Part shown: piece by piece, positions 39,031 through 51,560 of the stretch | How the letters are laid out: every line of letters starts with the position of its first letter | How positions within the stretch are numbered: position 1 is the stretch's first letter | DNA from: Solenopsis invicta | Taxonomy: Eukaryota; Arthropoda; Insecta; Hymenoptera; Formicidae | DNA length: 64,000 nucleotides | NCBI RefSeq assembly: GCF_016802725.1 | Contig: NC_052671.1 | Span: forward strand, 10,025,501-10,089,500 | Reading direction: 5' to 3' | Translations under genes and position numbers: made by a program | The notes under the pieces: generated by a model | What the model saw: the letters and a program-made list of their open reading frames with translations, nothing else | Database searches by the model: none | What the model was told of the DNA's origin: nothing

Positions 39031-39050
39031 CCTCTCTTTTTCGCTCTCTG
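38989..39050. repeat. (CT)n-rich microsatellite, jeb 5' UTR or upstream
   Basis: Long CT run with ttt interruptions, 45 bp upstream of the jeb start codon (GA on the coding strand). Confidence 0.9.
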
Positions 39051-40258
39051 TCTCTTCTTCTTTTTATCTCCTCTAACTTTTTCTATCTGTCTATATGTAT
39101 CTACGTATATATCTCTTTTTCTTTCTTCCTTCTCTACCACCACTTTTGACGCACCCGATTATACGGCTGGGCGTGGTGTTATAATTGACCTAAATGAACA
39201 GCAATGATGCTCCTTTTTCTTTTGTTTTCTTGTTCGTTCTCTTTAGCTGCTTACTATTCACTGCCAGTCTAAAGGCACGTCTGTAGCAACTCTGGGTTAG
39301 GCCGACTTTTCTTTTGAACTCACGGTAGGTACACTAGGAAGTTGAGGATGGAGCATGTGCATATATATGTATAGGGGTATGGGTGGATGTAGGTGTACGT
39401 ATGTATGTGTTGTGTATGTGTGTATGTATGTATGTGTGTGTTGTGTACGTGTACAGGGTGGGCGGGAGATACGGGTTCGATTGATATCGAGAAAGGGAAG
39501 GGTAAACTTGATAAAAAATCACGAGCGACGATATGTTACGACACAACGACGATTATTGCATAGAAAACGCAACGGTGCTACGCGTGCAACTGCATCGACT
39601 GCAATCTGCCTAGCATGCTCCAAGTGGGACCACGGATTCTGTCGCAGGGGACCCCGAGAGGTACGGGCCTCTCTCTTTTTCTTTCTCTTTCTCTCTCTCT
39701 ATGTTTCTATCGGGAATAAGTCGCCGACTCGAGCGCACGGTGTATCACGTTTGACATTTGATTGCGTTATGCTCGTTCTTCTAATCGATACGCTTCACTT
39801 TCGGTAGTCCATGATAGTAGCCGCGACCTTGGCTTTCCCTTCGTGATAAAGCGCACACGTCCTGTACCGACCGTCCTGAAATCAGGTCGTTAATAGAGAA
39901 TAACGTGCGAGGATCCTATAACCGCGAGTGCCAGGAACACAAAAAGATTTGTGGTGGTTTTTTTAAATTTTCTTTTATTTATCTATTTTACTTTTGTTAT
40001 TTTTTTTTTCTCAGGATATATATTCAACAGAAGTGCTGCGACGTGTGGAGGTGGTTATCGGAGGTGCTCATCGTGCGTGCTCATAGATGCGTATAAGGTG
40101 CTCGAGTGTGGACAACATTTAAACCAATCGATGGTGCCACTCATGTTAAACGCCCGCGATCGTTTCGCGCTTCGCCAATAAAGCTACCATCTCTCCGAGA
40201 GACAACCCTTTCCCTCGGCGTTGTTTCCTCATCCGCTTACCTTTCCTTTCTTGCCCTT

Positions 40259-40299
40259 CTCTCTATCTCTATCTATCTCTTTCTCTCTCTCTTTCTTTC

Positions 40300-40345
<46 letters not shown>
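40259..40345. repeat. (CT)n / (CTAT)n microsatellite
   Basis: ctctatctctatctatctct grading into a long CT run ending at ctctctcgcgc. Confidence 0.9.
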
Positions 40346-40347
<2 letters not shown>

Positions 40348-43016
40348 GCTCTTTCTGCTCTTTCACTCGGCCCACCCTCTCTTTTCCGTTTCCTCTCTGT
40401 CATACGTCCCCCTAGCCTCCCTTCCGCCTCACGTATCGAACGAACGTCCCGGATATCGTTCGTTTCCACATGCGGAAATCAAGCTACGATGCCCCGGCGG
40501 CGACGATCGCGATTACGGTAATGATCATCCGATGCGTCCGCTTGTAAATAACCGCGCCTACCCAAGTTTCCCCGAGAGCCGCGATCGTGCGCGCAAACGT
40601 CGCCGAGATAAGCTACCGTACCGTACGTGACGTACGTGAAGTCATTTTCGCGGAGCGTGCCATTTACCGAGCGTATCTATTCAAGCCCACCGCGCCGCAA
40701 TGCAACGAAATTTGCAGGAGGCCGCCGGGTGCGATTCCCTCCGGCTCTCTCTCTCTTTATGTTTCTGTGAAACCCTAAATTTTCTACTTCTACGCTAGAC
40801 CGAGCGCTAGGATCCGATTCACGTACGTTGATCCAAGTTTCGCTCGAATTAATTTCGGGCTCGGTGATGGACTCAAATGTCGATACCCACTCAAACCTGC
40901 GCTAATCACTCGAGCATTTGCCCGGAGAATTTCGTTCAGCTATAAAAAGTCTATGAATCTAACTTGAACCCTCCTAAGCGATCCCGAATTTTATTTCAAA
41001 TACTACGAGAGGATTTCGTGTTTACGGTGATTTATGATTAAAATCTCGCTATCTATCATGAAGGAAAGTCTCTCGCAAATGAAAACGCCATCCTATTCTC
41101 AATCCATTCTCATTGTACTCCGGACTCTTCGCCATGCAATTTCGCGTCGCAAATTATCGCGATTGCGTTAAGAGACGAAACGAGGATTCAAAGTAGCTAG
41201 CTTCACAATACTGATTCAAGTGTCGGGGATTCTTTCGGGTCGTTCTAAAAGCCGCGACGTCGCGCGAAAGCGATTCAACTGCGTGCAACACGCGCCGCGT
41301 ACGCCCGCTGCGACGTAACTCGCACGAGCGGAACCGACACGCAGAACGCGACGATCCACGAGTACCGGGCCCGAGTGACGGATCCAATGATCTGGCCGTA
41401 CGACGATGACAGGGTGACATAATGTGGATAGCAGTGTGGTATGTAGGTCGGTCATATCAACAGGTGCCCCGAAAAACGTTCAAAAAGCAAAGGCTTGCCG
41501 TGGCAGAGAGCGGTGCGCGTTTGTCGGTGCGAGACGCGGGAGTAGGCGGTTACACGAGCGTGTATTGCGACAGAGGTACACAGGGTGTGTAGAACAAAGG
41601 CAGAGAAAAAAGGTACACCGAGATATATGTATAGTGAGGATGCCCGGGCGCGAGAGACGCCCGGATAGTTAGTTACAGACAGAGATTACGGTTCATCGAT
41701 AGGAGGTGCAGTGTTAACGCGGGGCATTACGTGGATAATACTTGCTTCTTGATATCTCGCCGCCGCGCGCCTGCCGTGCCTGCGTTTTTCCTCCGATCTC
41801 CCGCCTCGGCCTCTTTTCTTCCCTCGACCCTCCGCGTCGCGTCGCGCCGTTCCGTGATGCCGCTTCTCAATTTAATCTCCCTTTTCCTTCTCGTCCTCTA
41901 TCTACTTTTCTCTTTCTCTCTTTCCTTCTCTTCTCCTTTTCCTTTCTCTTTTCGTTTCTCTCTTTCTCTTTTCTTTTCTTCCTTCTTCACTCTTCCTCCT
42001 GTTGTCTCTTCTCTCTTTATCACCGTTTTCCAGTCTTTCTTCAGTTTAGTTTTCTCGCGCGCGGTCCCGCGACACCCGATGTATGACGTTCCCCTTGTTT
42101 GATGTCTGATGTCACACCTCGCAATCCTCTCGTTCTCTCTCTTTTCCGCTTACGTCTTTGGATGAAAGGGATGTTATCCGATGCGTCCGGCCCTCTTTGC
42201 ACCCGCGACCGCGCTTTTTTCTCTTTTTCTTTTTTACTGCTCCGCTCTCCTCAGCGGACACCTCGGTTTCTGGCTGAAGCTACCGTTCCGGCGACATTCG
42301 TCGTGCATCACGCTATCTCTTCTTCGTCTCCCACTCGATCGTCGCGCGCCACGAAGAGGCACCTATGCTCGCCTCGACAGCAGCACCCTGACAGCAGCAC
42401 CCCGTGCGATCATACCACGTATGACGACGTCGTCCGGTTACACACGGCAGGGTGCGATTCATTCACTGACATCTTCGTCGGTCGCCACGCTCCGCTTCCG
42501 TATGGCCGTTCATATATGGGCGTGTGATGTCGTGCGCGCGCGCGCGCTTGCTCTTTCTCTAGCTTTCTCTCTCTCTTTCTCTATCTTTCTTGTCACATCC
42601 GCTCACTCGCGCTGAATGTACGTGCGTGCGTACGTGAATGCGTACGTGTGGTGTCTGACGTTTATATACTGAAGGTACGATCGGAGTCACCGCAAAGTCA
42701 CCGGGACAAATCTTCCAGGTTGTTCTAATGTCTCGTTCTAGCGCAGTTACGCTCCCCCTTCCGTCTCTCCTTTCACCCCCGTTACTTTTCACTCTCTCGC
42801 GCGCGCTCTTTCTCTCTCTCTCTCTCTTTCTCTCTCCTTTTCTTTCTGTAGGCCTCTAATACCGGTCTTTTACGATGATGTCTGGTCTACGACTATAATC
42901 GCGCGGCGTATTTCAAAGGTTAAAGGCTGTTTCCCGCGGTTGCCCGACTTCCCGTGCTGACGTCGCCGACGATCTCGACCGGCCGCGCCGGTGTTCCATT
43001 GAGCGACGAGAAGCGT

Positions 43017-43135
43017 TCCCTCTCTCTCCCTCTCTCTCTCTCTCTCTGCTTCTCTCTCTCTCTCTCTCTCTTTCTCTCTTCTTTTCCTTGGCTCTTTGTC
43101 TCTTTCTCTCTTTCCCTCTCTTATTCTCTCGCTCC
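43017..43135. repeat. Interrupted (CT)n tract
   Basis: CT-rich, several long perfect runs broken by single bases, in the jeb upstream region. Confidence 0.85.
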
Positions 43136-44519
43136 GTCTCCGCTCACGATGCGTAACTCTTTCCGCTTACCCGACCTCGGCACGTCGCGCGACAGCACCG
43201 CTTCTCGTAGCTGCACACCCCCTCGCGAACGCCGCCGTTGACGCGCTTGCACTGGAGGAGATCCTCGCGAGGGTGCCGTGCGACGAGTGGCCGACTCGCC
43301 CCTTTTCTTCACGGCGCGGAAGTAGGTGCTCTCGACCGACGGGAAGAGACGACGGAATCGAATGGTGAGAGGAGGTTGCGGCCGTGGATGGTTGCTTTGT
43401 TGGTCGAAGGTCGAGGGATGTGGAGGATCGAAGGGTTGGGACGGTGGGTTACTTCGGTGAGTGAGCTGCCTGGCGCCCTCACCAGAACTAACTCCCACGC
43501 TGCGCGGCGAGGACCCGGCGCTTTAATACAACGCGCATTCTCCCGGCGCTCACCCCTCTCTTCTCCGACACCGGGGTGAGCGACGACGACGACGGGGTGG
43601 CTTTCGCCCCCTTCTCGCGTCTCACCTGGCCTCGCCTCGCCTCGCCACGTCTCGCCACCACCCCGGCCGACGCGCCCATGAACGGATTAAAGCTGCCGCG
43701 AGCCCTAAGCACCCCCGGACCGTACACCCTGCCCGACTTCATATGACGTTTCACAGCGATACGGTCAAAGGTGATGTGTGGCCATCACGAGTGCCACCAT
43801 CCTGTGTCCGCGATCCGCCACCCATACGACAATTCCATCATCACAAATACGTGACGCCGCATTGTCGCCGGCTGACATTGTTCGTGACTCGTTCGAGCGT
43901 ACTCGTTCAATCCCTGTACAGCTCGAAATGTAAGATGCATGCGAAATAAAAAAAGAAAGAAAGAAAAAAAGAAAGAAAACCATCAGTTTTGCTTGACGGA
44001 GAGACGGTGATGGAGTTATTTCGGGGAGATATCTGCGGTTTCGGTTCTCTCAGTCGACGGATGATTCTTCCCTCTCCTGTATTAAAGCGGAGATCGCAAA
44101 ATCAAGGCCTTTAGAATGAAGGATCCCGGTCCGACCTTCGCTATCGTGTAAAATCCACCCCTACCCCGTTTTAACCCGCCGGGCTGGGTGCCTCGCCGTG
44201 CGCACCTAATCGTATCCGCCCAGTATTTCTATCTCTTGTATGTAGCCACGTCACCTGACGCACGTTCTTTCGATCACTGTTTGACCACGCGTGTCGCAAG
44301 GTCCTGCCTACGTTCGCGGGAGATCGTCTCGGTCTCTCGGTAACGCGGTTGCGGCTTCGTGGGAGTGTTTGCGGATGACGTTGGTCGATCTGAGTATCCC
44401 CCGAAAGACACATGTAATTGGCTGCCGTTCAAATTACCTTGACTTCCATATGATTCAGGGACAGTTTTCATTAATTAACCGCCAGTTTTATATACTCGGC
44501 TGATATCCCTTTCATTTTG

Positions 44520-45800
44520 TTAGCTAATGGCTACACCTTCGTTGCCACAAATTAACGCGCGTGACGTAAAATACATATAGCGTGAGGACATGTTCGTTGA
44601 ATTTGGAATTTTTGAAACTCATATACATGTTATAATTATTTTACCGTTCTTTCTCTTTCGTGCTAACGTAACTTTAATCTTTGTTCAAGAAATAAGTTAG
44701 CACACTATCATTAAGTAGACGAAAATAGCTTTTTGCTAATTTTTTAAATCCAATTTACGATTTAACTAGATGTAATATAATTTCTGAGAAGAAAAAATCA
44801 AAGTAAAATTTCAATAATTTAATTAACGTAAGATTTAAATAAGATTTGATTAACTCTCTGCAGATTTCTCAAAGTTAAAGAAGCGAAAAAAAAAGTATAT
44901 TTAACTCTCCATAGTTTGTAACATAAAAGTTGTTGATGTATAAACAAGTATCACTTTTTTTAGCGTATTCCGTTATTTATAAGAGACACGGGAATAGTTC
45001 TGGAACATTCCGTGTATGATAAATAGAGGAACGAAATTTTTAGCACCTGCCGGACAACGTCGACCTCTTATTTACATGTCTCTTTATTCCCGTCGCATCG
45101 ATTCAAAGTTTATTTATTTATAACCAGTTTTGTAGAAAAGGTATAAAGTTAACGATGGTTCGTCGTACGTTCGAACAAGTAATTATAGCGATTTACGTCC
45201 GTCGTCCGGAAATAGAAATTGAAAATATGATAACTCCTGCAGATTGTACTAATTAATTCTTCCGCAGCGTACAATTATTGCAACATCACTTTCCCCAGGA
45301 AGGAGCACGAGACGTATAGCAAGATCTTTCATTGTAATTACATGCAATAAATACGATATCATGCTATCCTTGAATATGATGCTTGCTTACTTGTACGGCG
45401 ATATAAATGAAGAAGACAAAACATTATGGGCATAATGAGTTTGACATATACATCTACTAACAACGTAAATATAGTTCCGAAACCTTTTAATTGCACAGGC
45501 GTTATGGGCAAACTTATATATTTTCGATAACTTTTAATGAGATACTCGCCTACTGAATCTCCGGAGACTCGCATGTTGTAAATAGCAAGTTTCGAATTTA
45601 TTCGTAATATTGCACAGAGTGTTACGTACACGGATCTTTTTTACAATAAATATTTCCACGCATATTTATGTATATGCTCTTTGCTCTCTATTAATAGAAA
45701 TAAAAGCAAAATAACACAAAAGAAAAAAATTTATTCGAGAAGCATACATGATCCGCAACGAAAAATACCTTGTCCGATACGATTAGTGAAAATACTTAAT
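44520..45800. other. AT-rich intergenic region
   Basis: No gene supported. A minus-strand 90-residue ORF at 45359-45631 has no recognisable domain. Confidence 0.45.
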
Positions 45801-45840
45801 CTATTGATATATATATATATATATATATATAATCATCAAT

Positions 45841-46067
45841 ATTATATCCATTGATATAAAGAATGGATTGATCATTACAATGAGCAAATACGGTACAGTT
45901 TGTAAAGTGACAGGTATTACATAGTAGGCCTCTTGTGTCTCTTTCGTTAGTTTTTATATATATATATATATATATGAGGCCTACTATGTAGTACCTGTCA
46001 CTTTACAAACTGTACCGTGTTTGCTCATTGTGATGATCAATCCATTCTTTATATCGATGGATATAAT
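45841..46067. mobile_element. Foldback element, 92-bp arms around a 43-bp spacer
   Basis: Arm 45841-45932 (attatatccattgatataaa...gtaggcctc) is inverted at 45976-46067 (gaggcctac...atcgatggatataat) with only a few mismatches. The spacer carries a (TA) run, and another TA run lies just outside the left arm. The near-identical arms indicate a recent or conversion-maintained foldback. No ORF. Confidence 0.85.
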
Positions 46068-46293
46068 GAAACAACCATGAAACCATTTCTCACACATAAA
46101 GATAAGCACGAACATTAATAGCAGTAACAATAATTTTTTTCTATGGAGACAGTGAAAGACTTTGCAAGGCTCACTCTTGATGCGATGACCTTCCAGTGCT
46201 ACCGCTCAAAGTGGATCACACCTTTAAGTTCTCATACCAAAAGCAGCAAGACACCTAGAAGCTTGTATTTCTAGGCAGTGTGGGATTCAATAA

Positions 46294-46324
<31 letters not shown>

Positions 46325-46540
46325 AATTTACATCGCAAAAGATTCTACCTTCATCGTCTATCTACTAAAACACAAGTATGCTAGGAAGTCCCAGGTTCAA
46401 CTGATGTTTGCTGAGGTTCAACTGATGAACGCTTTCGTGATGTAAGCGATGGAAAAATTGGAGTAGACCGAGATTTGAACTCCGGGTTCCTTCAATCTGA
46501 CAGCTAGCACTTTCACTACTATTCCAAGACGCTCTGCTGC
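46294..46540 (-). mobile_element. tRNA-derived SINE-like element
   Basis: Read on minus, 46535-46459 resembles a degenerate tRNA: an A-box-like ttggaatagtagtgaaagtg, an anticodon-like ctgtcag and a B-box-like gagttcaaatctcgg. The acceptor and T stems do not pair well, so it is not a working tRNA. It is followed on the same strand by about 140 bases of unrelated sequence and a (CT) tail (46322-46294), the usual order of a tRNA-derived SINE with a simple-repeat tail. Confidence 0.55.
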
Positions 46541-48310
46541 TCTCTCAATTATTCTTATCAATATCTAACGGCCTGAATATTTTACAGTCATTTCATCAGA
46601 AACTTTTTTTACCCTCGTGAAGCATAGACCTCCTACACCCTGCCATAAATACGGCTGCCAGAACAAAAGAGAAACGATGTCTCCTAAGATGGTTTTATCG
46701 CGCAAATCCCAGCCAAAAGTTAATCCCACCATATGTGAGTAATAAAACGAAAACGAGCGTAGCACTAAACGATTTATAGAGTGTATTTATGTAATTTATT
46801 GTATTAACACGTAAAAAAATGAAGAATACGTTTTAAGTATATCGCGGAAATGAGAAATAAAAATGTCGCTTATGTTGCTTTAGCTCGTAGTCATGAACAG
46901 TTCGCATGGACTGTACGCCTAAAGAAGTTACCCAAAGACACATCATATATATACATATTTACGTGCACATAACGATATACGAGACGACGCAATGATATGG
47001 CAAAGTAAAATATGAAAAATAAATGCCCTTATAAATATTGTTTATTCCATTTTTCCTTTCAAGCTTGGCGAACATTAAACAGATCATTTTAATATATCAC
47101 CTTCGTATGTCTCGTGCTATTAAAAATTCCAATCTTTTTCAAGCTTTATAATTAATATTTACCCGATTATTTTTTATTTTTTCTTTATTTTAAATAATTT
47201 ATTTATAAATTATATTTATAGTTCTCTAGTTTTTGAGCGAATTTATAAATAGAGGAGAAGAGGGTAATATGGTACCTATTTTTATTTTATTGAATAACTG
47301 TGATTATAATTAATATTTTCTATTGAAACTTGAACGATTACATTTGTCAAAGTGTTATTTGACAGATTCTAGACTCAAAGTAATGAAATATTTATTATTT
47401 AAGACGTGATTTATAAAAATTTAACGCACTGTATAATGCACTGTAGAAGAAAAAAAAGTGATTGTAACATGGCTATCCATACAAATAACTTAAAAAAATT
47501 TAGTTTAGTTTAAAAGAAACACAGTACCTTGTTACAAAATTTTATATTTTTAATTTTTTATTGTTTAGAATTTTTTCTAATATAAAATTTTTCTGCGTTT
47601 AGAAATTTTAGAAATATTATTACAAATTTCATTAAAAATATTATTTTATTCCTGTTTAACATTAAACAAGAAGCATAAAATGATGTCTTTAATGTTTCTA
47701 AACACCGCCCTCTAAAATGATAATTGATTTATCGAAGAAATATTTCAGTATAAAAATTTTGCTTAAAAAATCATATTAACAAAATTCCATGTTATTGTTT
47801 TAACTTTGTATAACTCGAGAAATGTGTCCAGCCGAATAAAAAGTTAACTACCAAAAAAGCACTCGAGTGTACATACATTCATGTAATACACTCAAGTTTA
47901 AGAATAACGAGAAAGTGTGTGTAATTGAAGGTTAAAAGTGTACCTTGAAAAAGTTTAGAAGTGCTCAAAAGTAAAAACGCCTTATAACAATTGTCGGTTA
48001 TTATGTATTGGCACATTAACATCACTAAAAAACGGCGGGCTATTAAATGAATAATTCCATAAGCAAGTGTTAGAATACGTCACCTAATAACGGAGATAAT
48101 AGGGGTAGTCATATTGTCGACAGTAACCATAATAGCCTCTTCTCCTCTACTGTTTTTGCGCTATAATTGAAAAAGTACTGTCGCTACGTGTTTAGCATAG
48201 AGAACACATGTGAAAACCTATTTATAACCTGGTGCCATTACACGTAAATATATGATAATCCAATCAGTTAATCAGCATTCATTACTTGCTGGTATTCTGT
48301 AAGTTAAATC
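46541..48310. other. AT-rich intergenic region
   Basis: No gene or clear repeat supported. Confidence 0.45.
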
Positions 48311-49330
48311 AATGTGCAGGAGCCCGCTGGTGATTGCGCTCTATATATTTATCATAATGATCTCACAGCAGTAAATAGAGAAACTTTCCACTCTGGGTCA
48401 GACATAGCAACCCGGATGATCGTGTCCAACATTAAATCCAGACCGACTGCTGCCACAAGACGTGCCCCCTCACTTACCCAAGCAGGGCACTTCTCGAGTA
48501 TGTGTTGGGCCGTATCTTCAGCTTCTCCACTATGAGAGCAAATAGATGATGCGGTCCTCTCTATCATACTGAGAAAACTATTAAGATAGGCATCGTAAAA
48601 AACTTGATTACTCCAAAATGTCAAGTCGCCACGATTGAGTTAATTATCTGGCATCAAATTTATTGGAGCCGCAACCCTCATAGCAAAACACATCACATTG
48701 ACATTTTTTGCTATGGAGGAATTTTTAAGACCGGTTTTCCACTCAGTGTGATAGCCCTCGCTATCTCATCCTTGCGCAGCGCAGCATGCGCCCTTTCCGA
48801 TAGAAAGCCGACATTAGAAAGCCGACATCTTCTCGAATTCCACGACGAATGTATATTCGTCCGTACTTTTCTATCAGGATGTCGAAAAGGATAATTCTCT
48901 CCAGGGTAGAAGCCGCTGTATACGATGGTCTAATATGCCGTAATAATTCGTAAGACAAGCCTCCCTTGTAGCTTTCTCAGTTCTTCACGCAGCCTCTTAT
49001 CTCGCGAGAGATAATCTCCGCCCACAGGTGTACCGTACGTTAGAACGGAACGAACATTTATTCAACCCTTGGAAGAAGCGAACGAAAATGTTTCCTAAAA
49101 GATCACTTGGAGTCGATAAGTAGGCCTAAGTATTTGAAAACAGACTGGCACATCCATTACCGGAATAGTCAATAACCGGCTTTATTACTTTTCTGAACAC
49201 TCTATAGCCTCTGTGCTCTGTGATACGCTCAGGTTCAAAGTAACAACGTAGAAAAACTTTTAATTATCGACCTTCCAAATATTTTTGTACAAAACAGACA
49301 ACGGAATATTAGATACTACTTATTATTGTT
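48310..49330 (-). mobile_element. Degenerate R1-like non-LTR retrotransposon, C-terminal part
   Basis: Minus-strand conceptual translation, with stops and frameshifts, runs through the end of a LINE ORF2. Near 49050-49000 it reads LTYGTPVG, then LREELRKLQGRLVLRIITAY followed by a stop; ERIILFDILIEKYGRIYIRR lies at 48905-48845. The terminal zinc-knuckle region reads CSHSGEAEDTAQHILEKCPAW near 48520-48450, then VGLDLMLDTIIRVAMSDPEW. This order and the cysteine/histidine pattern match the R1 clade. 5'-truncated; the RT catalytic core is absent. Confidence 0.8.
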
Positions 49331-50780
49331 TTAATAATCTTTTTACCTTGGGCATAGCACACACGACAAAAGTAATTTGAAACAAAATAATTTTCGTTCT
49401 TCTGTGAAGATGTGGAAATCTATTCTTGACTAGATTAAAAACACGTAAAATAATACAATTATTTAACAAAAATAAAGACACACTTGCATTAATATTTGAT
49501 AATATTAAAACAGAGACTCATATTGATGTGATCTTTAACGATCGTTAAATATAATTAAAAACTAAGTTTAAATATTCCATATATTTCTACATATGTAGTT
49601 GTTATATTTTACCATTTTTCCTTTTTTGCTAATAGTACGCTTTCTCATCAACGGTATGTGAAAAATAAAATCTTAATTAATATTTGATAGATAAATGTAC
49701 AGCAAAAATAATTCATATTTTTATTTAACGCGGAAACTCGGAGATACATTCAATAATATTTTCTTTTACTCTGTCGTGACGCAATTCGTATGATTTTAGA
49801 ACTTGAAAAATTCCGCATTAACACACGTCTTTGAGCAAATGCGTTTGCCGAGTGAAACCTATCATCGAAATGAAGCTGTATCAAAGTTTTACGCCAACTG
49901 GGGCTTTTCGTTGTTACTGATCGCGTATTCGTGATGCACTCAAGCATACTCGGGAGCATACATGGCTGCGCGTCAATAGGAGTCGTAAACTTTACTTGAG
50001 AACGATGGTGGAAACGTAGATTGCACCGTGTTCGTTGGCTCGATAACTCAGTATTGATATTTTAAAATTCGCATAACGCGAATATATCTGTATTCAAAAA
50101 CGCGCTTCTCTGGTTTTCAAATGATTCTAGTTATTGCACAGAAATATAATCAATATACAGAATATATAGTTCAAAGGTTATCTATTGTTATTGAATTTCT
50201 CTAATTTCCAAGCTTACGTAAACATATGTGTGAATAAGCGGTAAGTAATTTTTTCACCATTAATGGTAATAATTTTTCGACAGATTTAGATAAATCATTA
50301 ACAATATAATAATATCGTTAAAGAGAAAGGAAATTTACGTGTTTAACTAAACTGCTCTTTTTATCAACAACAAAATGAAATTCTGAAAAGATGTGCATCC
50401 TAAAACATAATTAATTTAGTTTGACCCAATTTAATCAATCTTTCAAAACTGCCGCGGGTTGTAGGCAATTATCGATCTGTACCGTTTAGATTGCCTCAAT
50501 TTAGACTAAATGTCGGTTTGCGAAAATTATCGTTGTCGATAATTAGATCAATAACATTCTCCCCGGGCAAGTGCCGGGAATGCATGTGTGTATCGATATT
50601 TACCGATGCGCTTTTGCATATAACGTCGACGTAAATAACACGTAATAATTTTAGCCTGTCGTGTCGATTATAGAATCGACGTGGCAACGAGCGCGGGACA
50701 CGTTTATTTTCATGAAACGAATAAAGTTTACAAACGGGATAATACGGTTAAAAACAGAATTCCAATCTACTTTCGACGAA
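49330..50780. other. Intergenic, no gene seen
   Basis: AT-rich with short ORFs that lack any recognisable domain. Confidence 0.45.
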
Positions 50781-50799
50781 GTAGCGAAGGAGGTCCTGC

Positions 50800-51560
50800 G
50801 AAACCCTCTACGGGCGCCCGGCCCGGCCCGCCCCCGGCCCCGGCCCGGCGGCTATAACTCGTGATTGATAATCCCACAATGAATACCTAACAACACGGTT
50901 AATGTAAACCGACGACATAAATTTGCTACAAAGACCGTTGTACTTATTACGATTTATGCGAGGGCCCTGACGTCACGAAGGGATCGGGCGCGCGCGTGTC
51001 GTAATCTTAAAATACAGAATGCCGAAATAGGAAGGACCGACAGATTAATGGGACGCGGGAGATTCGGGATGTTCGCGATGAGAAAACATTTTTCTCGTAT
51101 CAGCGTGCTCGTATCGGGTTTTAGGCTTGGACTACGGTGGTAGATAAAAAGTTGCGAATACGAAAACGCGATATCGCAATTTCGTTTATTTAAAGTCGCA
51201 TCGGCGCCCAAATCTCCCGTGTCCGATTTTCTACCACCCACCCTGCTCTATATCGCGGACTCCCGCGACGTGTGCGATTTTATACGTTCTTCGTCATCGA
51301 TCCGCCAAGAGAAGCACCAGATGCCAATGTTAGTTACAAGTTTGCCAGATAATTTAGACCCGATAACACACACACGCATACACACACGTTGATGACCGTT
51401 GATCCGCCGGAGGAAAAAAGAAATGCGCTCTATTTGACTTGTCGGTTCTTCGCCGTCGACGTATATTCGTGCCATCTCGTGCGAATATATTCGCGTCCGC
51501 TTAGATGATCATCGCGACGATGCCCCTTTTTAAACGCTATTCCACAAACAGTCGGATCGA
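50800..51560. other. CpG-rich patch with an extreme C-rich core
   Basis: Composition rises sharply. The core (50817-50846 on plus) has six runs of three or more C, i.e. G-quadruplex-type sequence on minus. ORFs at 50954-51475 (minus) show no known domain. May be an unassigned promoter; nothing else supports a gene. Confidence 0.4.

Larger units (their letters stand above)
38960..44520 (-). promoter_or_regulatory. jeb 5' UTR and upstream region, GC-rich with many GA/CT tracts
   Basis: A 5.5-kb GC- and CpG-rich region upstream of jeb. Pyrimidine tracts on plus (GA on the jeb strand) occur at 38989-39050, 40259-40345, 41880-42030, 42780-42850 and 43017-43135. A possible minus-strand acceptor (catttag|gtcaat) lies near 39189, so the coding exon may be preceded by non-coding exons. 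The many ORFs here are low-complexity and unsupported. GA tracts can bind GAGA-type factors in insects; function here is inferred. Confidence 0.4.

Noticed and set aside
38946..39143. N-terminal extension of the jeb reading frame upstream of the signal peptide
   Set aside because: It is a Lys/Arg/Glu low-complexity translation of the GA tract and would place the signal peptide internally.
40106..42615. Several 100-170-residue Ser/Leu/Phe-rich ORFs on plus
   Set aside because: Translations of CT-rich tracts upstream of jeb; no domain, splice or start-codon support.
45359..45631. 90-residue minus ORF with hydrophobic stretches
   Set aside because: No recognisable family, no splice context, AT-rich surroundings.
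50954..51475. Minus-strand ORFs in the CpG-rich patch
   Set aside because: No domain, no splice sites of note; typical of chance ORFs in GC-rich DNA.
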